A DNA stretch of 64,000 nucleotides. Source: Streptomyces sp. NBC_01294 (GTDB lineage Bacteria > Actinomycetota > Actinomycetes > Streptomycetales > Streptomycetaceae). The translations under genes were made by a program, and so were the position numbers. The stretch spans positions 4,095,001 through 4,159,000 of the forward strand of contig NZ_CP108423.1 in the NCBI RefSeq assembly GCF_035917235.1, given 5' to 3'. Shown here piece by piece: positions 45,674 through 53,733 of the stretch (within the stretch, counting starts at the first letter, position 1; the number at the start of each line of letters is the position of its first letter). Under the pieces are notes generated by a model. That model was not told the DNA's origin, searched no databases, and was given only the letters and a program-made list of their open reading frames with translations.

Positions 45674-46324
45674 ATGGTCGAGCACACCGAGCCGGAGCCG
45701 TCCAGGCCGCTGCGGTCCTGGATACGCTCGGCGCCCGGAACGCATATCTGGCTGCTGATCATCGCCGTCACCAGCATCGTCGTCGCGATCGCGCCCGACC
45801 AGGTCGACCGGGTGCTGCTCCACCGCAACAGCAGCAACATCCACCAGCTCGTCCAGCATCCCGTCCGGGCGCTCCTCAGCAGCGCCTTCTGGATCGAGAA
45901 CCCGGCCTCGCTCGCCTTCTACGCCGTGCTCTTCGAGCTGTTCCACGCCCCCGTCGAACGCTGGCTCGGCACCCTGCGCTGGCTCGTGATCGTGGCGAGC
46001 GCCCATGTCGTCGCCACGCTGATCAGCCAGCGGGTCCTGCTGACGGCCATCCAGGACCACCGCGCCCCGCGCAGCATGACCCATGTCGTCGACATCGGCG
46101 TCAGCTACGGGCTCGCGGCCGCCGCGGGGGTCCTGACCTACCGGATCCGCGCGCCCTGGAGATGGTTCTACCTGGCCGGAGTGGTCGCCTTCTTCGGGAT
46201 CCCCCTCGCCACCGGCGGCACCTTCACCGACCTCGGCCACGCCATCGCGCTCTGCGTCGGCCTGCTCTCGTGGCCCCTCACCCGCCACGTTGTTTCACGT
46301 GAAACACCACCCCGTCTCACGTGA
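45674..46324 (+). CDS. Rhomboid-like membrane protein
   Basis: The product has 216 residues and about six membrane helices. The core resembles rhomboids (LIFELFHAPVERWLG..-like LFELFHAPVERWLGTLRWLVIV, DIGVSYGLAAAAGVL, FTDLGHAIALCVGLLSW). A possible catalytic pair is Ser in GVSYG and His in LGHAIAL, but the canonical GxSG is changed to GVSYG, so activity is uncertain. The last 13 residues (RHVVSRETPPRLT) are encoded by parS sites 4 and 5. Confidence 0.78.
   Translation: MVEHTEPEPSRPLRSWIRSAPGTHIWLLIIAVTSIVVAIAPDQVDRVLLHRNSSNIHQLVQHPVRALLSSAFWIENPASLAFYAVLFELFHAPVERWLGTLRWLVIVASAHVVATLISQRVLLTAIQDHRAPRSMTHVVDIGVSYGLAAAAGVLTYRIRAPWRWFYLAGVVAFFGIPLATGGTFTDLGHAIALCVGLLSWPLTRHVVSRETPPRLT
46291..46306. 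other. parS site 4, inside the rhomboid-like gene
   Basis: TGTTTCACGTGAAACA, perfect consensus, lies in the last codons of the rhomboid-like gene where it encodes VSRET. Confidence 0.95.
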
Positions 46325-46328
46325 AACC
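46313..46328. other. parS site 5, one core mismatch
   Basis: CGTCTCACGTGAAACC differs from the 14-bp core by one base (GTCTCAC for GTTTCAC). It spans the stop codon of the rhomboid-like gene. Confidence 0.75.
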
Positions 46329-46332
46329 ACCT

Positions 46333-46348
46333 TGTTTCACGTGAAACA
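46333..46348. other. parS site 6
   Basis: TGTTTCACGTGAAACA, perfect consensus, lies in the 39-bp gap between the convergent rhomboid-like and response-regulator genes. Sites 4-6 form the densest triplet in the window. Confidence 0.95.
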
Positions 46349-46363
46349 TGACCGAGCCTCCGG

Positions 46364-47014
46364 CTAGTCGGCCTCGGCCCCCGCTTTCGCCACGCCGTGT
46401 TCCCACGCCCACGCGGCGATCCCCACCCGGTTCCGGGCCCCCAGCTTGGCCTGGACGTTCGCGATGTGGGTCTTGGCCGTCCCCGCGCTGATGAACAGCT
46501 CCGCGCCGATCTCGGCGTTCGTGAATCCCCGCGCCACCAGGCGCACGATGTCCAGCTCCCGGTCCGTCAGCGGATGCGGCGCGGGCCGGGCGACGGGACC
46601 CGCCTGCGTCAGCCGGCTCAGCAGTCGCACCGTGATCTGCGGACTGATCAGCGTGTCCCCGGCCATCGCCGCCCGCACCCCCTCGATGAGCAGCGCCGGT
46701 CCGGACCGCTTCAGCAGGAAGCCGCAGGCACCGTTGCGCAGCGCGGTGTGCACGTACTCGTCCAGGTCGAAGGTGGTCACCACCACGACCCGTGTCTCGG
46801 GGGCCAGCAGCCGGGTCACCTCCAGCCCGTCGACCCTCGGCATCCGGATGTCCGCGAGCACCACGTCGGGCCGCAGCTCCCGGGCCAGCGCCACCGCGCG
46901 CTCCCCGTCCGCCGCCTCCCCCACGACGGTCATGTCCGGCTGCGAATCGAGGATCAGCCGGAATCCGCTGCGGATGTCCTCTTGGTCGTCGGCTATCAGG
47001 ATGCGTGTGGTCAC
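46364..47014 (-). CDS. NarL/LuxR-type response regulator
   Basis: The product has 216 residues. The receiver domain has the acidic pocket (IADDQED), phosphoacceptor Asp55 (VVLADIRMP) and lysine (LLKRSG). The LuxR-type HTH is at the C-terminus (LTDRELDIVRLVARGFTNAEIGAELFISAGTAKTHIANVQAKLGARNRVGIAAWAWE). GTG start at 47014, 10 bp after the kinase stop; the two form one operon. Confidence 0.92.
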   Translation of the reverse strand: MTTRILIADDQEDIRSGFRLILDSQPDMTVVGEAADGERAVALARELRPDVVLADIRMPRVDGLEVTRLLAPETRVVVVTTFDLDEYVHTALRNGACGFLLKRSGPALLIEGVRAAMAGDTLISPQITVRLLSRLTQAGPVARPAPHPLTDRELDIVRLVARGFTNAEIGAELFISAGTAKTHIANVQAKLGARNRVGIAAWAWEHGVAKAGAEAD

Positions 47015-47024
47015 GCCGCCATGA

Positions 47025-48014
47025 TCACCCGAGGGCCTGGTCCTCCGCAGGGAAGACGGCGCGAACTCGCCATCCGCCGTCCTCGGCCGGCCCGGCCCGC
47101 AGCGTCCCGCCCGCTGCCTCCACCCGCCCGCGCAGACCCGCCAGCCCGGTCCCGCCCCGGCGCTTCCGCCCCAGCAGCCCGCCCGCGCCCCGGGGCGCTG
47201 CGCAATTGACCACGCTGAGCTCTATGCCCGCCCCGGCCCGGCGTACGGCGACCTGCACCACGGCCGCCCCGGGCGCGTGCCGGCGTACGTTCGTCAGCGC
47301 CTCGACGGCCACCCGGTACGCCGTGGTGTCCGCCTCCCGCGACAGCTCCCGTACCGCCTGCGGGTCGGCGTCCAGCGTCCCGCACTCGAACCGCTCCACC
47401 AGCTCCGGCAGTTGGGCCAGGCCCGGAACCGGGGCCGTCGGTCCGTCCGAGGCCTCCCGCAGCGCGTGCACCGTGCGGTCCATCGAGGCCAGCGCGCTCA
47501 GCCCCGCCGTCTCGATCCGCTCCAGCGCGCGGACCGCCTGGCCGGGATCCTGCGCGGCCACGAACCGGGCCGCCTGGGCCTGCACCACGATGGCGCTCAC
47601 GTCGTGCGCCACGAAGTCGTGCAGATCCCGGGCCAGTTCCAGCTGCTGGTCGCGCCGCGCATCCCGTACCGCCTGCCGCGTCCGGTCCGCCTGACGGCGC
47701 AGGTAGCCGCCGACCAGCACCGCCCCGAGGGCGGGCAGCGCCCAGAACGCCGCAGCCCCGCAGGCCTCCAGCCACGATCCGCTCTCCCACACCAGGGGGA
47801 CGGGCCACAGCGCGACGGCCGCCACGCCGAGCGCGCCCGCGAGGGTCGCGGAGCGCACCGGAGACCAGCGGGCCACCAGAGCCAACAGGAGGAGCAGAGG
47901 CCCCGACCAGAGCAGCAGCCATGACGGGGGCAGCCGCAGGACGGCGGCGGCGATGCCGACCAGCGCGGCCGCGGTCAGCAACGGGGCGTACGCGGCACGA
48001 AGGTTGACGGTCAT
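47025..48014 (-). CDS. Sensor histidine kinase (HisKA_3 type)
   Basis: The product has 329 residues. Four or so N-terminal membrane helices (about 8-105) are followed by the phosphoacceptor His132 in ARDLHDFVAHDVSAIVVQAQ and an HATPase with ALTNVRRHAPGA and GTGLAGLRGRVEAAGG. It has no extracellular domain, so it probably senses the membrane. Partner of the adjacent regulator; the divergent four-helix membrane protein may be a target. Confidence 0.92.
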   Translation of the reverse strand: MTVNLRAAYAPLLTAAALVGIAAAVLRLPPSWLLLWSGPLLLLLALVARWSPVRSATLAGALGVAAVALWPVPLVWESGSWLEACGAAAFWALPALGAVLVGGYLRRQADRTRQAVRDARRDQQLELARDLHDFVAHDVSAIVVQAQAARFVAAQDPGQAVRALERIETAGLSALASMDRTVHALREASDGPTAPVPGLAQLPELVERFECGTLDADPQAVRELSREADTTAYRVAVEALTNVRRHAPGAAVVQVAVRRAGAGIELSVVNCAAPRGAGGLLGRKRRGGTGLAGLRGRVEAAGGTLRAGPAEDGGWRVRAVFPAEDQALG

Positions 48015-48177
48015 GGGCCGACCCTACGAGCGCACGCCGCCGTCCGGCCATCCGCCGATCGGCAGAGGCCCACCGACCGGCGGCGCACGCCGACCTGCTG
48101 ATCGGCCGATGGTCGCGAAGACCTCGGCCGAGGACGCTTGAGTCATCAACCAGCCCCTCCCGGACAGGACGTGGACG

Positions 48178-48720
48178 ATGACCGCCAACACCCTCGCGCA
48201 CGCCTCGGACACCGTGCCCGGAGTTTCCCCCCAGGTTCGTCGGCTCGCCGGGCTCGCCTCGCTGACGGTGCTCCCCAGCTGCGTGTGGCGGCTCGTGGTC
48301 GCGGCGGGAGTGCCCATGGGCTGGGGCCCGGGCAGCGATCTGTACCACGCGTACTACCCGGGCCGGGAATCCCTGGTACTGATCTTCGTCAGCGTCTTGC
48401 AGGAGTGCCTGGGCCTGCTGAGCCTCGGGCTGGTCCAGCGCTGGGGCGAGGAGCTGCCCGGCTGGATCCCGTGGGTGGGTGGACGCCGGTTCCACCCTCT
48501 GGTGGCGGTGGTTCCCGCGGCGCTGGGCGCGATCGTGCTCACCGGCATCACGGTCCTCGGCGCCTCGACCTGGAACGAGGTCAACGCCGCGAATCCCGAC
48601 GCGCCCACCGGGCCGGCCCTGTGGGTCTTCAACCTGTCCTACGTGCCCCTGCTGCTCTGGGGTCCGCTGCTGGGCATCCTCACCGTCGCCTACTGGCGGC
48701 GCCGCCGGATGCACGGCTGA
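48178..48720 (+). CDS. Four-helix membrane protein of unknown function
   Basis: The product has 180 residues with about four hydrophobic helices (LASLTVLPSCVWRLVVAAG, SLVLIFVSVLQECLGLLSLGLV, PLVAVVPAALGAIVLTGITVLG, LWVFNLSYVPLLLWGPLLGILTVAYW). No recognised domain. Divergent from the two-component operon (163 bp), which suggests control by it. Confidence 0.72.
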   Translation: MTANTLAHASDTVPGVSPQVRRLAGLASLTVLPSCVWRLVVAAGVPMGWGPGSDLYHAYYPGRESLVLIFVSVLQECLGLLSLGLVQRWGEELPGWIPWVGGRRFHPLVAVVPAALGAIVLTGITVLGASTWNEVNAANPDAPTGPALWVFNLSYVPLLLWGPLLGILTVAYWRRRRMHG

Positions 48721-48786
48721 TGCGCGGAAAATCGCTGGTACGGGGCCTCGGCCCGGGGCAGAGTGAGTCGTGCGGGGAGCAACAAA

Positions 48787-48840
48787 AGGTCCGGGACAGC
48801 CACTTCGAGCGCGCCTCGCGGCGCGGGCTGTCCCGGACCT
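48787..48840. terminator. Long bidirectional hairpin terminator
   Basis: AGGTCCGGGACAGCC (48787-48801) pairs perfectly with GGCTGTCCCGGACCT (48826-48840). The 24-nt loop contains a second GC-rich hairpin. It lies between convergent genes. Confidence 0.85.
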
Positions 48841-48858
48841 CTCGTACGTCCGTACCGG

Positions 48859-49671
48859 TTACGCGGCGCCCAGCAGACGCTCCAGCACCACCGCGATGCC
48901 GTCCTCGTCGTTGGAGGTCGTCACCTCGTCGGCCACCGCCTTGAGCTCCGCATGGGCGTTGGCCATCGCCACCCCGTGCGCGGCCCAGCCGAACATCGGG
49001 ATGTCGTTGGGCATGTCGCCGAAGGCGATCGTCTCCGCCGCCTTCACCTTCAGCCGGCGCGCGGCCAGCGACAGGCCGGTGGCCTTGGTCAGCCCCAGCG
49101 GCAGGATCTCCACTATGCCGGGACCCGCCATGACGATGTCGACCAGGCTGCCCACGGACTCCCGGGCCACCTTGACGAGCGCGTCGTCGTCCAGCTCGGG
49201 GTGCTGGATGTAGAGCTTGTTGAGCGGAGCCGTCCAGACCGCGGCGGTGTCCTCCAGGTAGAGGGCCGGGAGGCCCTCCTGCACCTGGTAACCGGGCCCG
49301 AACAGGACCTCGCCGTCCACCCCGTCCCGGCTGGCCGCCAGGGCCAGCGGACCGACCTCGGCCTCCAGCTTCGACAGCGCCAGGCCGGCCAGCTGCCGGT
49401 CGAGCGTCACCGAGGTCAGCAGCCGGTGCGCACCCGCGTCGTAGACCTGCGCGCCCTGGCCGCAGACGGCGATCCCCTTGTAGCCGAGATCGTCCAGTAC
49501 GTGCCGGGTCCAGGGCACGGCGCGGCCGGTGACGACGATGTGCACCGCGCCCGCCGCGGTGGCCGCGACGAGCGCCTCACGCGTGCGTTCCGAGACGGTG
49601 CCGTCGCCGCGCAGCAGCGTGCCGTCGAGATCGGTCGCGACGAGCTTGTACGGGAACGGGGCCGGGCTCAC
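48859..49671 (-). CDS. Cof-type HAD phosphatase coupled to serS
   Basis: The product has 270 residues. HAD motifs are [24 protein letters not shown] and [14 protein letters not shown]. It is a paralogue of the product at 29241-30131. The GTG at 49671 overlaps the serS stop by 4 bp (GTGA), so translation follows serS. Substrate unknown. Confidence 0.9.
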   Translation of the reverse strand: MSPAPFPYKLVATDLDGTLLRGDGTVSERTREALVAATAAGAVHIVVTGRAVPWTRHVLDDLGYKGIAVCGQGAQVYDAGAHRLLTSVTLDRQLAGLALSKLEAEVGPLALAASRDGVDGEVLFGPGYQVQEGLPALYLEDTAAVWTAPLNKLYIQHPELDDDALVKVARESVGSLVDIVMAGPGIVEILPLGLTKATGLSLAARRLKVKAAETIAFGDMPNDIPMFGWAAHGVAMANAHAELKAVADEVTTSNDEDGIAVVLERLLGAA

Positions 49672-50945
49672 TTGGTGATCGGCTCCAGCACCTCGCGGCC
49701 GCCGAGGTAGGGACGGAGCGCCTGGGGCACCCGCACCGAACCGTCGGCCTGCTGGTGGTTCTCGAGGATCGCCACGATGGTGCGCGGTACGGCGCACAGC
49801 GTGCCGTTCAGCGTGGACAGCGGCTGGGTCTTCTTGCCGTCGCGGTAGCGGATCGACAGGCGGCGGGCCTGGAAGCTGTTGCAGTTCGAGGCGGAGGTCA
49901 GCTCGCGGTACTTGCCCTGCGTCGGGATCCAGGCCTCGCAGTCGAACTTGCGCGAGGCGGAGGCGCCCAGGTCACCGGTGGCGACGTCGATCACCTGGAA
50001 CGGCAGCTCCAGGCTGGTCAGCCACTGCTTCTCCCACTCCAGGAGACGCTGGTGCTCGGCCTCGGCCTCCTCCGGCGCGACGTACGAGAACATCTCGACC
50101 TTGTCGAACTGGTGGACGCGGAAGATGCCGCGGGTGTCCTTGCCGTACGTGCCGGCCTCGCGGCGGAAGCACGGGGAGAAGCCGGCGTACCGCAGCGGCA
50201 GCTTGTCGGCCTCGATGATCTCGTCCATGTGGTACGCGGCGAGCGGGACCTCGGAGGTGCCGACCAGGTAGTAGTCGTCCTTCTCCAGGTGGTAGACGTT
50301 CTCCGCGGCCTGGCCGAGGAAGCCGGTGCCCTCCATGGCGCGCGGGCGCACCAGCGCGGGGGTCAGCATCGGGATGAAGCCGGCCTCGGTGGCCTGGGCG
50401 ATGGCCGCGTTGACCAGCGCCAGCTCCAGCAGGGCGCCCACACCGGTCAGGTAGTAGAAGCGCGATCCCGAGACCTTGGCACCGCGCTCGACGTCGATGG
50501 CGCCCAGCGATTCGCCGAGCTCCAGGTGGTCCTTGGGCTCGAAGCCCTCGGCGGCGAAGTCGCGGATGGTGCCGTGCGTCTCCAGAACGGTGAAGTCTTC
50601 CTCACCGCCGACCGGCACGTCCTCGTGGACGATGTTGCCGAGCTGCAGGAGGAGCTGCTTGGCGGCGTCGTCGGCCTCGTTCTGCTCGGCCTCGGCGGCC
50701 TTGACGTCCTGCTTGAGCTGCTCGGCCTTCTTCAGCAGTTCCGCCCGCTCCTCCGGGGAGGCCTTCGGGATGAGCTTGCCGAGGGACTTCTGCTCATTGC
50801 GGAGTTCGTCGAAGCGCATGCCTGAGGACCTGCGGCGCTCGTCGGCGGAGAGCAGTGCGTCGACGAGTTCGACGTCCTCTCCACGGGCGCGCTGCGAGGC
50901 GCGGACACGGTCAGGGTCTTCACGGAGCAGCCGGAGGTCAATCAC
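49668..50945 (-). CDS. serS: Seryl-tRNA synthetase
   Basis: The product has 425 residues. The N-terminal coiled-coil tRNA-binding arm (about 30-105) is followed by the class II core: motif 2 [33 protein letters not shown] and motif 3 [20 protein letters not shown]. Charges tRNA-Ser (and tRNA-Sec). It starts at an ATG at 50945. Confidence 0.98.
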   Translation of the reverse strand: MIDLRLLREDPDRVRASQRARGEDVELVDALLSADERRRSSGMRFDELRNEQKSLGKLIPKASPEERAELLKKAEQLKQDVKAAEAEQNEADDAAKQLLLQLGNIVHEDVPVGGEEDFTVLETHGTIRDFAAEGFEPKDHLELGESLGAIDVERGAKVSGSRFYYLTGVGALLELALVNAAIAQATEAGFIPMLTPALVRPRAMEGTGFLGQAAENVYHLEKDDYYLVGTSEVPLAAYHMDEIIEADKLPLRYAGFSPCFRREAGTYGKDTRGIFRVHQFDKVEMFSYVAPEEAEAEHQRLLEWEKQWLTSLELPFQVIDVATGDLGASASRKFDCEAWIPTQGKYRELTSASNCNSFQARRLSIRYRDGKKTQPLSTLNGTLCAVPRTIVAILENHQQADGSVRVPQALRPYLGGREVLEPITK

Positions 50946-51150
50946 CCCTCCAGGCTACCGGGCTGGGGTTCCTGGGATCACACCGATATCACGCTGCGTG
51001 TCGCTATGTCCTAATTGCAACGAATGGATAAGTCTTGAGGGCTGACCGGAACTGGTCCCTCTCGGACCGTCAATAAATGCGGTCCCATTCCCCGAAAAGG
51101 GGCAGAATGCCGACCGCCGGTCCGGCCCTGAGCAGGGCCGGAGGTGGTTC

Positions 51151-51214
51151 TTGTCCACAGGAATTGTCGTGGGCCGCAGCTTATCCACAGGCTGTGTGCT
51201 GACTCTGTGGACAC
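51151..51214. promoter_or_regulatory. DnaA-box group, left half of the serS-pheA cluster
   Basis: TTGTCCACA (51151-51159, +, perfect), TTATCCACA (51181-51189, +, perfect E. coli-type consensus) and GTGTCCACA (51206-51214, minus strand, one mismatch). Confidence 0.75.
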
Positions 51215-51414
51215 AGGAATAGATCATTCCTGACCGGTGGATGGTCGGGGTGAATCAGGGTTCAAACCACCCTCACACACTCATTCGGGTGGGAATGACT
51301 CGCCCCAAAGAGTTGATCGGTGATGCGGGGGTGACACCGTTCACCTCCCGCTCTCCAGCGCGAAACCCGGGCCACCCGACCGATTTGTCGACCTTGTCGT
51401 GCCGCTCTGTCGAC

Positions 51415-51460
51415 TTGTCCCCAGGTCTGCATCCGGTCCTGTGGATAACTCTGTGGACAG
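51415..51460. promoter_or_regulatory. DnaA-box group, right half of the serS-pheA cluster
   Basis: TTGTCCCCA (51415-51423, +, one mismatch), TTATCCACA (51440-51448, minus strand, perfect) and CTGTCCACA (51452-51460, minus strand, one mismatch), ending 13 bp before the pheA stop codon. Confidence 0.75.
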
Positions 51461-51472
51461 TGGACGACGACC

Positions 51473-52408
51473 CTACGCCCGGCCGTCCATGCAGCGACCC
51501 AGCCAGTCGGAGGCGGCCGTGAAGTCGCCGTCGGAGGTTCCGGCCCGAGGTGCCCGGACATCACTCTGAGCGACACCGGCGCGCGGGTAGGAACCGAGGA
51601 AGCGGACCTGGGGGCAGGTCCGCTTGAGGCCCATGAGCGCCTCGCCGACCCGCCGGTCGGAGATGTGGCCCTCGGCGTCGACGGCGAAGCAGTAGTTGCC
51701 GATGCCCTGCCCGGTCGGACGGGACTGGATCAGCATCAGGTTGACCCCGCGGACCGCGAATTCCTGGAGGAGCTCCAGCAGGGCACCGGGGTGGTCGTCG
51801 CCGAGCCACAGCACGACGGAGGTCTTGTCGGCGCCCGTCGGCGCGGCCGGCCGCGCCGGGCGTCCCACGAGGACGAACCGGGTCTCGGCGTTCTCCGCGT
51901 CGTGGATCTCGGTGACCAGCGGAACGAGCCCGTAGGTGGTGGCGGCGAACTCTCCCGCGAAGGCGGCGTCGAAGCGGCCCTCCTGGACCAGCCGGGCGCC
52001 GTCGGCGTTCGAGGCGGCCGACTCCCACACCGCGTCGGGCAGGTTCGCCCGCAGCCAGTTGCGCACCTGCGGCTGGGCGACGGGGTGCCCGGTGACGGTC
52101 TTCACGTCCGACAGGGCGGTCCCCGGCCGTACGAGCAGCGCGAAGGCGATGGGCAGCAGCACCTCGCGGTAGATCATCAGCGGCTCGCCCGAGGCCAGCT
52201 CGTCCAGGGTGGCGGTGACCCCGCCCTCCACCGAGTTCTCGATCGGGACGAGTGCGGCGGCCGCCTCGCCGTTGCGCACGGCGTCCAGGGCGGCCGGGAC
52301 CGACACCATCGGGACGAGCTCCCGGGTCGCGGCTTCCGGCAGGGTGCGCAGGGCGGCCTCCGTGAAGGTGCCCTCGGGACCGAGATACGTGAAGCGGGTG
52401 GCTGACAT
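51473..52408 (-). CDS. pheA: Prephenate dehydratase with ACT domain
   Basis: The product has 311 residues. The catalytic domain (about 1-185) has YLGPEGTFTEAAL, VPIENSVEGGVTATLDEL and the TRF motif (ETRFVLVG). The ACT regulatory domain (about 195-285) has GALLELLQEFAVRGVNLMLIQSRPTG, the usual phenylalanine-binding ESRP being QSRP here. Makes phenylpyruvate from prephenate. Confidence 0.97.
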   Translation of the reverse strand: MSATRFTYLGPEGTFTEAALRTLPEAATRELVPMVSVPAALDAVRNGEAAAALVPIENSVEGGVTATLDELASGEPLMIYREVLLPIAFALLVRPGTALSDVKTVTGHPVAQPQVRNWLRANLPDAVWESAASNADGARLVQEGRFDAAFAGEFAATTYGLVPLVTEIHDAENAETRFVLVGRPARPAAPTGADKTSVVLWLGDDHPGALLELLQEFAVRGVNLMLIQSRPTGQGIGNYCFAVDAEGHISDRRVGEALMGLKRTCPQVRFLGSYPRAGVAQSDVRAPRAGTSDGDFTAASDWLGRCMDGRA

Positions 52409-52450
52409 GCGATCAGCCTAATGCCGGGCCGGCGCCCCCCGGGTTGCTGT

Positions 52451-53728
52451 TCATCCTTCGAGCAGCCGCTGACCCACGTACTCGCCGCTGCGGGGGCCGG
52501 GCGGAACCGCGTACAGGCCGCTGGACTCGTGCCGGATGAAATCCGACAGCGCGTCGCCGCGGTCGAGCTTGCGCTGTACGGGTACGAACCCGCGCAGCGG
52601 ATCGGCCTGCCAGCAGACGAAGAGGAGCCCGGCGTCGGGAGCCCCGTCGGCGGCGACCCCGTCGTGGAAGGAGAAGGGGCGCCGCAGCATGGCGGCCCCG
52701 CCGTTCTGCTCGGGGGCGGAGATCCGGGCGTGCGCGTTGGACGGGATGACGGGCTTGCCGTCGGCGCCGAGCTTGTCCAGGGCCATCTCGGTGGTCTCGC
52801 TGCCCCCGGTCAGGGGGGCGCCGGTGGCCTTGGTGCGGCCGATGACCTGCTCCTGCTGCACGAGGGACTGCTTGTCCCAGTCGTCGAGCAGCATGCGGAT
52901 GCGCCGGACGACGGCGTACGAGCCCCCGCCCATCCAGGCGTGCTCGGCGAGCCCCGGACCCGCGCCGGGTACGAAGATCCGCTTGTCGAAGTCGGACTCC
53001 GAGGGTTTCGGATTGCCGGTGCCGTCGATCTGGCCCATGAGGTTGCGGGCCGTCATCGGGGCGCCGGTGGCACCGGGGGACCGGTTGAAGCCGTTCATCT
53101 GCCAGCGGACGCGGGCGGCGTCCCCGGCGTCCTTCTGCAGGGCGCGCAGGGCGTGGAAGGCGACGAGGCCGTCGTTCGCGCCGATCTGGACCCACAGGTC
53201 ACCGTTGCTGCGCTGGGCGTCGAGCCGGTCGGAGGAGAAGTCCGGCAGCGGATCGAGAGCGGCGGGGCGGCGGGCGGTGAGCCCCGTGCGGTCGAAGAAG
53301 GAGTGGCCGAAGCCGAAGGTGACGGTGAGGGAGGACGGACCGGCGTCGAGGGCGATGCCGCTGTCCGCGGTCGGGGCGGTCTCACCCGCCATGAGCCGCC
53401 GGGCCGTGTCGGACCAGCGTCGCAGCAGCGCTGCGGCCTCCCTACGGCCCGCCCCGGCGGCGAGATCGAAGGCGACGAGGTGCCCCTTGGCCTGGAGGGG
53501 CGTGGTGATCCCGGCCTGGTGGTCTCCGTGGAAGGCCACCTGGGTGGCCCCGAGGGAGGTCAGGCTTCCGGCCGCGCCCGAGGCGGAGCCGCTCCCGGCG
53601 TCGGCGAACGCGGAATGCGCGAGGGCGCCGCCCGCACCGCCCAGCGCGAGCCCGGCGGCGCCTGCGGCGCCGACGGTGCCCAGCAGCCGGCGCCGGGAGA
53701 TCTCGATGTCGGGGTTGCTCTCGGTCAC
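52451..53728 (-). CDS. efeB: Tat-exported DyP-type haem peroxidase (EfeB-like)
   Basis: The product has 425 residues. A twin-arginine signal (SRRRLLGTVGAAGAAGLALGG) is followed by a DyP domain with the GXXDG motif (GQIDGTGNP) and a C-terminal haem-histidine region. The GTG at 53728 lies 5 bp after the copCD stop, so it is the last gene of the copper operon. EfeB proteins usually go with efeUO iron uptake, but here the neighbours are copper genes; Streptomyces DyP proteins have been linked with copper-oxidase maturation (from memory). Confidence 0.9.
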   Translation of the reverse strand: MTESNPDIEISRRRLLGTVGAAGAAGLALGGAGGALAHSAFADAGSGSASGAAGSLTSLGATQVAFHGDHQAGITTPLQAKGHLVAFDLAAGAGRREAAALLRRWSDTARRLMAGETAPTADSGIALDAGPSSLTVTFGFGHSFFDRTGLTARRPAALDPLPDFSSDRLDAQRSNGDLWVQIGANDGLVAFHALRALQKDAGDAARVRWQMNGFNRSPGATGAPMTARNLMGQIDGTGNPKPSESDFDKRIFVPGAGPGLAEHAWMGGGSYAVVRRIRMLLDDWDKQSLVQQEQVIGRTKATGAPLTGGSETTEMALDKLGADGKPVIPSNAHARISAPEQNGGAAMLRRPFSFHDGVAADGAPDAGLLFVCWQADPLRGFVPVQRKLDRGDALSDFIRHESSGLYAVPPGPRSGEYVGQRLLEG

Positions 53729-53733
53729 GCTGG

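Larger units (their letters stand above)
50946..51472. other. 527-bp serS-pheA spacer with clustered DnaA boxes
   Basis: This is the longest gene-free stretch in the window. It is less GC-rich than its surroundings and holds six DnaA-like boxes. The frames within it show no start, codon bias or family resemblance. It must also contain the serS promoter. Confidence 0.75.

Noticed and set aside
51258..51277. GGTTCAAACC, resembling a tRNA T-loop
   Set aside because: The flanking bases do not form a T-stem, and no acceptor or anticodon arm can be folded around it.
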